NCBI GenBank assembly: GCA_000149225.2 | Contig: CM000693.1 | Coordinates: 558,001-622,000 of the forward strand | Reading direction: 5' to 3' | DNA length: 64,000 nucleotides | DNA from: Lachancea kluyveri NRRL Y-12651 | Lineage: Eukaryota > Ascomycota > Saccharomycetes > Saccharomycetales > Saccharomycetaceae | Part shown: in pieces, positions 1 through 7,514 of the stretch | How the letters are laid out: each line of letters begins with the position of its first letter | Position numbering within the stretch: the stretch's first letter is position 1 | The notes under the pieces: generated by a model | The model's input: only the letters and a program-made list of their open reading frames with translations | Database searches by the model: none | Told to the model about the DNA's origin: nothing | Position numbers and translations under genes: made by a program

Positions 1-1109
1 CGTTTGAGTCTTCATTACAGCAGCCGCCATCTTCAGGAAGCTCATCTTTCTACTACCACACAAGAAGCAAAAGTGGCGGCAATATAGCCGGCGCCCAGAT
101 GCCAAGATTGAGACCAGCCAACCAAGAAGTGCTTGGAATGCGTGTAGCTGGTTCAAAGTTTATTCCCTCCAATACACAGGAAAGAAGCTCTCCAGGGCTG
201 GAAGTAGACCCTTTCAAACCACAGCTAATGAATCAGCACCACAGACGCAACTACAGCAGTACTTGTCTAACGAGTAATAGTGGTGTTGTTGGAAAAAACG
301 ACAAAGGTGAAGCAATCTTTAAAAGACCAGATGGAGTCTTAGTGATAATAACGTGCTCAAAGTGTAGCCGTAGTGGTTTCACTTCAGCGCAGGGAATTGT
401 TAATCATGCTCGCTTAAAACATTCAAAGACATATTCTAGCCAACCTCTAGCTGTTCTTAACAACCAACAGCTGTTACCAGAGGATCAACAGAACCCATCA
501 GTAATGGAAAGATTTAAAGAGCTAGATTTAGACCCTGCAAAAGAATATTTGCCGACTACAATTGGTCTTAACACGGTACATACCTCTAATAGTTCAGAAC
601 GCAAATTGAGCTTTCGTGAAGTTTCACCCAACACCGCTATTCCAGCAGACAACTCCGAACACCATACAACGGGAAAAAAGTCCACAAAACATTTGGAGAA
701 AATGTATGCAAAGAATGATTTCAAGGACATTGTAAACTACGTCAACGAGGCTAAGCAGGATTTAGACACGATTATGAAAATGGATTCAGGCACAGAAGAT
801 GACGAAGAAGAGGAAACATGTAGTGGGAAAACAGCCAATACCACCACAGCTGTCACAGAGAATTTAGTTCACATTTCTGGGCAGCCAAGCTCTTCACCAC
901 CAGCGACTGTTGAGACAACCGAAAAGCAAAGTGTAAGGAAGCGCAAGTGCTCAACCGACAGGGACATGCGTGAACGGTTGAGGCCTGCTGAGAAAAAGGC
1001 TAGGCCGGACGCGGTCGCCATCGTTGAGATCCCAGAAAAGGATAAGAGGTCTTCTCATTACAATTTACGTGCGAAGTCCAAGCTAAGGGGACATAGCAGA
1101 TACGACTAA
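1..1109 (+). CDS. AHC1: AHC1-like ADA histone acetyltransferase complex subunit (5' partial)
   Basis: The reading frame is open from the left edge (first full codon at base 3) to the stop ending at 1109, so the start lies outside the window; the ATG at 99 is only an internal methionine. The protein carries a C2H2-like metal-binding motif around bases 352-440 (Cys-x2-Cys, then His-x4-His, in ITCSKCSRSGF...NHARLKHSK), followed by an acidic Asp/Glu stretch and a basic tail. In S. cerevisiae Ahc1 is specific to the ADA complex (Gcn5-Ada2-Ada3) and is needed for its integrity. Position supports the name: the next two genes match the YOR022C and YOR021C neighbours of AHC1 (YOR023C), in the same orientation. 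The name rests on the finger region plus synteny; the rest is low complexity. Confidence 0.8.
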   Translation, partial: FESSLQQPPSSGSSSFYYHTRSKSGGNIAGAQMPRLRPANQEVLGMRVAGSKFIPSNTQERSSPGLEVDPFKPQLMNQHHRRNYSSTCLTSNSGVVGKNDKGEAIFKRPDGVLVIITCSKCSRSGFTSAQGIVNHARLKHSKTYSSQPLAVLNNQQLLPEDQQNPSVMERFKELDLDPAKEYLPTTIGLNTVHTSNSSERKLSFREVSPNTAIPADNSEHHTTGKKSTKHLEKMYAKNDFKDIVNYVNEAKQDLDTIMKMDSGTEDDEEEETCSGKTANTTTAVTENLVHISGQPSSSPPATVETTEKQSVRKRKCSTDRDMRERLRPAEKKARPDAVAIVEIPEKDKRSSHYNLRAKSKLRGHSRYD

Positions 1110-1548
1110 ATGTGCCTAGCTGTGTAATTGAAAATCGGGTACTAAATAATTGGATTTTTTTTTTTTTTTTTTTTTTGGATCTATAATTGAGGAAATTAAA
1201 GTCTTTAATTCGATTCCTCTTACAGCGTCTGCATCTGTGTCGCACCAGGGAGCAGTTGGTTTTTATGTATCTTGTTTACTTATTTTTGCTTTTAAATAGA
1301 CAGGCAAAAAGTAAAACTTTCGTGAGGCAGTGTGCAATGAATAAACTACGTTGTGTACTATAATACACTAGTTCTGGATATTCTTGTCTTTAACTGTTTC
1401 ACACCTGAAAATCTCTCAATTTAATACTTAAACTCTGAAAAATGAAGCAAAAAAAATAATAATTGGAGGGTTTCCAGTTCCAGCAATAGAGAAAACAACG
1501 AACGTCGTTGCAGAAGGAAAACTACATTATCAGGTGTTTTCTAATCAA
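1110..1548. other. Intergenic: AHC1 3' end and DDL1 promoter
   Basis: No gene is seen. It holds a 22-nt T run (1155-1176) just after AHC1, likely part of the 3' end region, then ordinary AT-rich promoter sequence before DDL1. Confidence 0.6.
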
Positions 1549-3552
1549 ATGCGCCACAGTATCCGACTGCTGTTTATCCAATGCCGGTTTACCTCAACGA
1601 ACCTTAAGGAATCAACTGTGAGATGGTTTTATGCGACGGATATTCCTAATACCAAACCACAAGAACCAAATTATTCTCGTGGTAAAAAGCAGCCTGAAAA
1701 ATTTCTTCCATTCTCACTCGACGACTCCAGAAGGTTAGAAACGTTCCACCAGCTCTCGATTAAGCAGGCCTCATTACCGAGTTCATTTAGGTCCATCCCA
1801 GTTAATGAAGATTATCTTTTTGAAGTTGATCTAGAAAAAAGGGAATTAAAATCAACATACTGGGAGGGGCCCACATATGAAGTGCGCCGTGGTTTGTGGT
1901 TCAACTCCGATAATATACCATTGAATGAGGAGCTGACTGAAGAACTTGAAACTAGTTACCATAAAATAAAGCCTGGGAGGCATCAAGAGAAAGCTGAAAC
2001 AGGCGTTTATCAAGATGTCCACAAGCTGTCTTCAAAGCACAAAGAGGGGAAACTGGTCATCTACACTGACGAAAAAACTGCTTTTATTCTACCAGAATTG
2101 TACGGCGGAAAACTACAATTGAATTTGCTAAGGAGCAATTTGGCGCAAGCTATCCAGTTTGGTGCTACTAAGGTCATTAGGGGTTATGAAGCAAAACATA
2201 GTATCGCTACCAAGGCCAAAGAAAATGTTGAAAAAGAAGTGAGAGACACATCAACCAGTTTGGGGAAACTGACTGATTTAATCAGCTGGGAAATGTCTGA
2301 CGTGTTCAAGGGGTTAAATCCTTTATACAAGGTCGGTGAAGCAACCCAAAGTGAAGAAAATAGTGACGATGTTTTAAAGAGAGAAATGGAAACAGATTAC
2401 GAAAACGATTCTACTGATGAAAACTGCTCTCGCTCCAATCACAGGGAGGTTGACCATCTAGTTTTCTGCGTACACGGAATAGGACAAAAACTCGGCAAAA
2501 AGTATCAATATGTGAACTTTGCACATACAGTCAATCTATTGCGTGGTAATATGAAAAAGTTCTACTCACAATCAGATAAACTAAAGAAAACAAACCGGGA
2601 CAAGGGTCACGACGATTGGAAAACAAATTGTCGCGTGCAAGTATTGCCAATTACTTGGAGAGACCAGATTGGATTCAATACAGACGATATAGACATTAAC
2701 TCAGAAGATCCCGATTTCCCAACTTTAAATGAAATCACTGTAGATGGGGTTAAATCTCTACGAAAAATGCTCGGTGACGTTGCGCTTGACGTGTTGTTAT
2801 ATGGTGAGCCTTTTTACAGACGCAGAATCATGAGCCAGGTGAGCACCCAATTGAACGACTTGTATAATTTGTACAAGGCCAGAAACCCAAATTTTCAAGG
2901 ACAAGTAAGCATTATAGGCCACTCTTTAGGAAGTCTGGTTGTTTTTGATATTCTTTCAAGGCAGAACGAACATGCTCTAGATTTCGATGTTACAAATTAT
3001 TTCTCGATTGGATCTCCAGTGGGTGTTTTCAAGTTAATCCAAAAGACAAAAATTGGCCCGCAGTTGGGTACCGAAAATAATAGTGATGGAGGAACCGACC
3101 GACCTAAGTGCCGGGACTTGTACAATATTTATCACGTATGCGATCCGATCGCATACAGGATGGAGCCCTTGATAGACAAGTCTATGTCCCAGTTCCAGCA
3201 AGTGTACCTGCCCCATTGGAGTGACAATCAAATCACTGCCAAGATATGGGAACTCGGTGAATCATTAAGCAATACCGTGATTAGTGAAGGCGACGAAAAG
3301 AGGAAGAAAGAGGTGGTAAAATTAAGTGAACGCCAGCTATCATTATTAACTAAACTAAACTATTCCGGAAGAGTAGACTATTCCTTCCGCCCAAACTTTC
3401 TAGAGGTTGATTTAATATCTTCCATAATGGCACATGTAAGCTACTTTGAAGAAATGGATATGACTGCTTTTTTCTTAAGGGAAATATTAACCAGACATAA
3501 TAAAGTCACCGAAAAAGAGGTAAAGAGAATAGTACCACCAAATGATCGTTAA
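1549..3552 (+). CDS. DDL1: DDHD-domain phospholipase A1 (YOR022C/DDL1 orthologue)
   Basis: This 667-residue protein is an intracellular phospholipase A1 of the DDHD family; the S. cerevisiae protein (715 residues) is mitochondrial and acts on phospholipids such as cardiolipin. The frame is open from a GTG at 1534, but the first ATG is at 1549, giving an N-terminus rich in Arg, Ser and hydrophobic residues (MRHSIRLLFIQCRFTSTN) that looks like a mitochondrial presequence. The lipase core is visible: an oxyanion-type segment LVFCVHGIGQ, and the nucleophile motif IIGHSLGS with Ser459. The region after it carries the DDHD-type segments. It lies between AHC1 and SFM1 on the same strand, as in S. 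cerevisiae. Identification is secure; the mitochondrial signal is inference. Confidence 0.92.
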   Translation: MRHSIRLLFIQCRFTSTNLKESTVRWFYATDIPNTKPQEPNYSRGKKQPEKFLPFSLDDSRRLETFHQLSIKQASLPSSFRSIPVNEDYLFEVDLEKRELKSTYWEGPTYEVRRGLWFNSDNIPLNEELTEELETSYHKIKPGRHQEKAETGVYQDVHKLSSKHKEGKLVIYTDEKTAFILPELYGGKLQLNLLRSNLAQAIQFGATKVIRGYEAKHSIATKAKENVEKEVRDTSTSLGKLTDLISWEMSDVFKGLNPLYKVGEATQSEENSDDVLKREMETDYENDSTDENCSRSNHREVDHLVFCVHGIGQKLGKKYQYVNFAHTVNLLRGNMKKFYSQSDKLKKTNRDKGHDDWKTNCRVQVLPITWRDQIGFNTDDIDINSEDPDFPTLNEITVDGVKSLRKMLGDVALDVLLYGEPFYRRRIMSQVSTQLNDLYNLYKARNPNFQGQVSIIGHSLGSLVVFDILSRQNEHALDFDVTNYFSIGSPVGVFKLIQKTKIGPQLGTENNSDGGTDRPKCRDLYNIYHVCDPIAYRMEPLIDKSMSQFQQVYLPHWSDNQITAKIWELGESLSNTVISEGDEKRKKEVVKLSERQLSLLTKLNYSGRVDYSFRPNFLEVDLISSIMAHVSYFEEMDMTAFFLREILTRHNKVTEKEVKRIVPPNDR

Positions 3553-3709
3553 TGACGACAATTATCTATATGTGAAAAATTTCAGTTAAAACTCAATGAT
3601 GCAATTGTGGGTAATATTTTTATTCGATGATTGCTATCTAAACTAAACTGGAACGCGAGTCTCTTAAGTTTCACCTCTAAAAAAATCAGGAAAATTCCCC
3701 CAACAAGAA

Positions 3710-4351
3710 ATGAAATACATTATTGAACATATGGAGCAAGGGTTCAGTGAGTGGGTTACTTTGGAATACGCTCAAATTATTCGTGATATTGGTGCAGCAA
3801 ACCTGATTCTGTCCTCATTACCTAAAGGCACAACAGAGACTGATATTCCTCAAAAGTTGCTAGATATGGGGCTGCAATGGACTACCAGACCATTAAACGA
3901 GATCAATCAAGCTTTCGACAACTTGGATTCATTGAGAGAGAAAAGAGTGTGTCTTTTGGATCCTAGGGCTACTGAGGACTTGCAACCTGGGGATGCATCG
4001 AAGTTTGACTATTTCGTATTCGGTGGTATCTTAGGAGATCACCCACCTAGAGACCGTACTCGTGAATTAATGGAAGCATACCCATCCCTATTGATTGGCA
4101 AAAGGTTAGGTGATAAACAGATGACTACCGACACAGCCATCAGGACTACCCAGTTGATTGTCGAGAGACAGCTTCCATTTGAGGAAGTAAAGTTCATCGA
4201 TTATCCCGAGTTCAGATTTAGCAAGAATGAGGCTACTGAGATGCCATTCCGCTACGTTTTAGATTCGGAGGGAAAGCCAATTTTGCCAGAAGGAATGTTG
4301 GAGTTGATTAAGAGGGACTCTGAGCAGAGTTTAGATGATCTCCTGATGTGA
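3710..4351 (+). CDS. SFM1: SPOUT-family protein arginine methyltransferase (Rps3 modification)
   Basis: This 213-residue protein matches Sfm1 (YOR021C) in length and almost residue for residue at the C-terminus (conserved block from EATEMPFRYVLD to the end, QSLDDLLM). Sfm1 is an unusual SPOUT-fold enzyme that uses S-adenosylmethionine to monomethylate an arginine of ribosomal protein Rps3. The core segments DPRATEDLQP, FVFGGILGDHPPRDRT and RRTTQLI-like (AIRTTQLIVE) are present. The start is the ATG at 3710, which gives the family's conserved N-terminus MKYIIEHME. It follows DDL1 by about 160 bases on the same strand and converges on the small gene at 4618-4845. Confidence 0.96.
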   Translation: MKYIIEHMEQGFSEWVTLEYAQIIRDIGAANLILSSLPKGTTETDIPQKLLDMGLQWTTRPLNEINQAFDNLDSLREKRVCLLDPRATEDLQPGDASKFDYFVFGGILGDHPPRDRTRELMEAYPSLLIGKRLGDKQMTTDTAIRTTQLIVERQLPFEEVKFIDYPEFRFSKNEATEMPFRYVLDSEGKPILPEGMLELIKRDSEQSLDDLLM

Positions 4352-4617
4352 AACAAGCTCATAGTACATATTCATGACATCGAAATAGGAGAGCGCTCTG
4401 AGGTACCCCACCCCTAAAAGTATAGGGGCAATGACAATCAAGCGTTAAAAGAAATCATCAGACGATCATTAAAGTATGTATATGAATATATTGGTGTTTA
4501 TGTCTATGTGTCCTCTATCCCCTGACCTTCACAGAGGTATAAAGTTTTTGGAATCGGAAGGTCTGAACGATTTGCATCTTAGAGGGAAAGAGGGATCGAT
4601 CATGAATCTTTGCAGGC

Positions 4618-4845
4618 CTAATTCTTTTTTTCTTCTTTCAAAAAATCATCGAGCAACTTTTCAACATCCAATTCTTCTCCCCTAGAAGCAGCAGGAGCAA
4701 CAGGAGAATCGGACTTCTTAGTCTCGTTTTCAGCTTTGGAACCACCCATGGCAAACGTAGCAGCCCCGACAGTAGTGGCAATAGTAGCAAGGGCTAAAAT
4801 ATGTGGTTGGACGGTTTTACCTAAAATTTTGTAAGCGTGACCCAT
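4618..4845 (-). CDS. MCO10: Small ATP synthase-associated membrane protein (MCO10/YOR020W-A type)
   Basis: A 75-residue protein with the N-terminal pattern MGHAYKILGKTVQPHILALAT shared by the mitochondrial ATP synthase subunit k (Atp19) and its relative Mco10. One short hydrophobic helix (about residues 15-34) is followed by a charged tail with DVEKLLDDFLKEE. In S. cerevisiae MCO10 (YOR020W-A) sits head to head with HSP10, exactly as here (HSP10 starts at 5223 on the other strand), so synteny favours MCO10 over ATP19. The role is in the membrane sector of the ATP synthase dimer of the inner mitochondrial membrane. It is small, but conservation of start, length and neighbours makes it a real gene. 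Confidence 0.88.
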   Translation of the reverse strand: MGHAYKILGKTVQPHILALATIATTVGAATFAMGGSKAENETKKSDSPVAPAASRGEELDVEKLLDDFLKEEKKN

Positions 4846-4992
4846 GGTTGTTTGATGGAGTGAAATAGATACGAGTTTAGCCTCTTAATTGGGTCGATTA
4901 ATATCTGAAAACGGTTGTCAAAGGAGAAGGTAGAAACCTTTCATCCAAAATAATGGGTGCTTCCAGGAACCAAACACCGTATAAGAGTATTT

Positions 4993-5002
4993 ATCACGTG
5001 AT
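4993..5002. promoter_or_regulatory. Cbf1-type palindromic E-box
   Basis: The 10-base perfect palindrome ATCACGTGAT contains the RTCACRTG consensus bound by Cbf1. It sits about midway between the divergent MCO10 and HSP10 starts. Binding is inference from the motif. Confidence 0.45.
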
Positions 5003-5064
5003 ACTAGTGCATGTCATGATGAACGGAGTGTCCGGCAGTAGCCCCTGGAAGTCCGGACACAGTA

Positions 5065-5077
5065 GAAGATTCTAGAG
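5065..5077 (+). promoter_or_regulatory. Heat-shock element upstream of HSP10
   Basis: GAA-ga-TTC-ta-GAG: two perfect inverted NGAAN units and a third with one mismatch, spaced as Hsf1 trimers require. It lies about 146 bases upstream of the HSP10 ATG and 50 bases upstream of its TATA stretch. HSP10 is a known Hsf1 target in S. cerevisiae. Confidence 0.55.
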
Positions 5078-5127
5078 ATGTTAACCTTAGAGTCTTCCTG
5101 GCCGACTTCGGACAGTGAAAAAAAAAG

Positions 5128-5136
5128 TATATATAT
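5128..5136 (+). promoter_or_regulatory. TATA element of HSP10
   Basis: TATATATAT, 87 bases upstream of the HSP10 start codon, a usual distance for a yeast TATA-driven stress promoter. Confidence 0.5.
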
Positions 5137-5222
5137 GTAAAGCAGTAAGACCGAATCCCCCCTTTTGTCACCAAAGCACGTGTTTTTATCGTTGAGTTAA
5201 TAACTTCGTCGTTGGGAAAGTA

Positions 5223-5543
5223 ATGTCTACTCTAATCAAGTCTGCTAAATCGATTGTGCCTTTATTGGACCGTGTCCTTGTTCAAAGAATTAAGGCCGAG
5301 GCCAAGACTGCTTCTGGTTTGTACCTACCGGAGAAGAACGTCCAAAAGCTTAACCAAGCTACCGTCTTGGCTGTTGGACCAGGGTTTACCGATGCTAGTG
5401 GAAACAAGGTTACTCCACAAGTGAAGGTTGGTGACCAAGTTTTGATCCCACAATTTGGCGGCAGTAGCATCAAGTTGAAAGATGACGACGAAGTTATCTT
5501 ATTCAGAGACAGTGAAATCCTGGCTAAGATCAATGATGCTTGA
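5223..5543 (+). CDS. HSP10: Mitochondrial co-chaperonin Hsp10
   Basis: A 106-residue protein, the same length as S. cerevisiae Hsp10 (YOR020C). It is the heptameric lid of the mitochondrial Hsp60 folding chamber. Family segments are all visible: the start of the barrel (PLLDRVLVQRI), the mobile loop that docks on Hsp60 (AEAKTASGLYLPEK, about residues 25-38), the GPG turn (AVGPGFTD) and the C-terminal strand (DDDEVILFRDSEIL). The matrix-targeting information is in the uncleaved N-terminus. The start is the ATG at 5223, just after a TATA and heat-shock element. Identification is not in doubt. Confidence 0.98.
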   Translation: MSTLIKSAKSIVPLLDRVLVQRIKAEAKTASGLYLPEKNVQKLNQATVLAVGPGFTDASGNKVTPQVKVGDQVLIPQFGGSSIKLKDDDEVILFRDSEILAKINDA

Positions 5544-5772
5544 GCGCCAAAACAGGCTTAAATCTTTAAACGGTATTTTTTAGTAGCTCGCTCTACTTCA
5601 TACGTTTTTTTTTTCACTCTTCTATAACGTCACTCCATGTAAATACCTTTAACGAACGATATTACAAATCTATTGTATTTTCTTTTCTTCAACTCAATGC
5701 CTGTTGTTAGGTGGATTACTTATGCAACTTGGGCATTCTGTGCCTTTAACGAATCACTACTTACTCTGTCAT

Positions 5773-7176
5773 TCACGCACAATTGTAGTACTTCTCCACG
5801 TCCATCTCACGCAGCACTCTTCTCAAGTCTCCCTCATCTTGGCACTCCTTCATGAACCACCCTTTAAATTCACTGCTTTTGGAATAGCCTGCCCACACCA
5901 GATCTGCTTTTGCCTCTTTCATGTCCGTTTCTTCACCGCTTTCTTTGTCAATAAAGTTCTCGTTCCATTTGATCCTGCGGAGCACCAACCTCTCATAAAA
6001 CTTACAAGATTTCTCCTTACCTTGTACGATAATGATACCTGGTCCTTTGGAGACGTGTAAACACACACCTGTCAAACCCAGTTGTTTGCTGTTCATGTCC
6101 AATTTATACCGAATTTTAGGGTTTTCCAAACGAAGAAGTTTGAAAACTCGACAACAAATCTGTGTATCGTCCAGGGCCACGTTGCTTTGAAGCTTCTCCT
6201 TCTTCATTTTCTTTGCCTCTTCATGTCTCTGTTGGTTGTCCTGAAGATGCCTTTTACGTCTATCTTCAACCTGTTTACGGACTTTCTGTTCCCAGCTTGT
6301 AGGATCAGTAATATTCTCATTGTTCTGGTATACACTCATCATGTTGCTCAATTTGACTTTTGGTTTAGGTTTGGGCTCCAAGCCCAAGTTGATTCTCTCA
6401 TCCTTTTCCTGCCTCTCAATTTTTCTCCTGTTCCTACGAATCTTACGCTGCTCCTTCTTGGTCAAATATATCTTCGGTTGACGAACCAGACCTTCAGGCA
6501 GAGAAATTGGCACTGGGTGTTGAACAAAACGGATGCTTGGACGTTCGTTGCAGTCCTCATTGTTACCACTGTTTCCGTTTTCTTCTTCAACGTCAACGTC
6601 GACATCATCATCATCATCATCATCATCACTGTCCTTATCCAAATCTGTATATTCTTTTGTATATTTCAGTAGGATTTTACCGCTACTATCGACATATGGT
6701 GCATCCCACCATTCGATATGCGGTACGTCAACATGTAAGTACTTTTCCTCTCCTAGCAGTGTATCGGGCAGTTCACCGGCTTCAATCTTTCGTCTATGCT
6801 CTTCATCATCCTTTTTTCTCTGTTCTTCTGACCTTTTTCTTTCTTCTTCCTCCTTTGCCAATTTAAGTCGTTCCTCTTCGCGTTCATGTGCAATTCTAGA
6901 TGCAATGGAACCTGGCTCATGAAATTTCAAGCCTCTTTGATACCTTTTGGTAACCGATGGACTCTGTTCTTTATAATGGGATAGGTATGGATTTTCATTT
7001 CCAATATGTCGTTGGCGCACCAGGTTCAAGTTTGAGAACAATAGTGCTGGATGAATTTCTGTTTGAAGACCTTTTGCATCACCCTCATTGGTGGGCTCCG
7101 CTTTGCTTACAGAAGATGGAGGATGGCGTGTGTTTGAATTGTATTTAGACCATGAACTAGATTTCTTCGAAGACAT
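5773..7176 (-). CDS. PRP3: U4/U6 snRNP splicing factor Prp3
   Basis: A 467-residue protein (S. cerevisiae Prp3, YDR473C: 469). Prp3 is a core protein of the U4/U6.U5 tri-snRNP and binds the U4/U6 duplex. The frame is open to a non-ATG codon at 7470, but the Met at 7176 gives the family length and the upstream part is a cysteine- and Ile-rich stretch unlike any Prp3. Visible parts: PYLSHYK and FHEPGSIA near the N-terminus, a charged coiled segment rich in Glu/Lys/Arg, the WWDAPY motif, an acidic tract of consecutive Asp residues encoded by an ATC/GAT repeat (about 6603-6627), the basic segment KEQRKIRRNRRKIE, and the C-terminal Prp3/DUF1115 domain ending in the RIKW and FKGWFMKEC segments. In S. 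cerevisiae it lies in the same tract as the JIP4, YDR476C and SNF1 relatives that follow here. Confidence 0.95.
   Translation of the reverse strand: MSSKKSSSWSKYNSNTRHPPSSVSKAEPTNEGDAKGLQTEIHPALLFSNLNLVRQRHIGNENPYLSHYKEQSPSVTKRYQRGLKFHEPGSIASRIAHEREEERLKLAKEEEERKRSEEQRKKDDEEHRRKIEAGELPDTLLGEEKYLHVDVPHIEWWDAPYVDSSGKILLKYTKEYTDLDKDSDDDDDDDDVDVDVEEENGNSGNNEDCNERPSIRFVQHPVPISLPEGLVRQPKIYLTKKEQRKIRRNRRKIERQEKDERINLGLEPKPKPKVKLSNMMSVYQNNENITDPTSWEQKVRKQVEDRRKRHLQDNQQRHEEAKKMKKEKLQSNVALDDTQICCRVFKLLRLENPKIRYKLDMNSKQLGLTGVCLHVSKGPGIIIVQGKEKSCKFYERLVLRRIKWNENFIDKESGEETDMKEAKADLVWAGYSKSSEFKGWFMKECQDEGDLRRVLREMDVEKYYNCA
6603..6627. repeat. ATC/GAT trinucleotide microsatellite in PRP3
   Basis: A run of ATC units (GAT on the coding strand) encodes the Asp tract of Prp3. 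It is in frame, so length variation would change only the acidic tract. Confidence 0.8.
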
Positions 7177-7514
7177 TATTGCTGAGTTTAGGCTGCAAGT
7201 TATATTTTTGATAACCATGTTAGAAAAGAATACTAGAATCATTATCACCACATTACAGTTTTCGATATCAACTTTACGTACACAACGATGTTTTGCACAG
7301 ATACTTCGCATAGAAAAGATATAAAGGTTCAAACAAACTTCCACAACGTTCAACACTTCCCATGTACTATCATCATCATTATTATTATGAATATCATTCA
7401 TGTGAGGGGTTAATAAAACCACGAATGAATGGAAGGGGAAAAGGGGCAGGGGATAAACAAATGAATGCATAAATGAATAAATAGATAGATAAATGGTAGT
7501 ACCGCTAGCAGAAA
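7177..7514. other. Intergenic: PRP3 promoter and end of the JIP4-type gene
   Basis: 338 AT-rich bases with short GATA/AATAGATAGATA repeats near 7475-7495. No gene is supported; the open frame running through it upstream of PRP3 has no ATG that fits the family. Confidence 0.55.

Larger units (their letters stand above)
4846..5222. other. Divergent promoter region of MCO10 and HSP10
   Basis: A 377-base region between two head-to-head mitochondrial genes. It contains a palindromic Cbf1-type site (4993-5002), a CCCCT stress-response-like element near 5042, a heat-shock element (5065-5077) and a TATA stretch (5128-5136), each listed separately where clear. A second CACGTG core lies at about 5178. 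Confidence 0.6.

Noticed and set aside
4476-4685. 69-codon plus-strand frame between SFM1 and MCO10
   Set aside because: It overlaps the 3' end of the well-supported minus-strand MCO10 gene and has no features of its own.
5544-5772. A snoRNA (snR13-like) in the HSP10-PRP3 gap
   Set aside because: snR13 lies near PRP3 in S. cerevisiae, but I could not find convincing C and D boxes with a terminal stem here.
6082-6672. 196-codon plus-strand frame over PRP3
   Set aside because: It is the antisense shadow of PRP3 and its Asp repeat, with no independent start context or domain.
7177-7470. N-terminal extension of PRP3 by 98 residues
   Set aside because: The frame starts at a non-ATG codon and the segment is unlike Prp3; the ATG at 7176 gives the family length.
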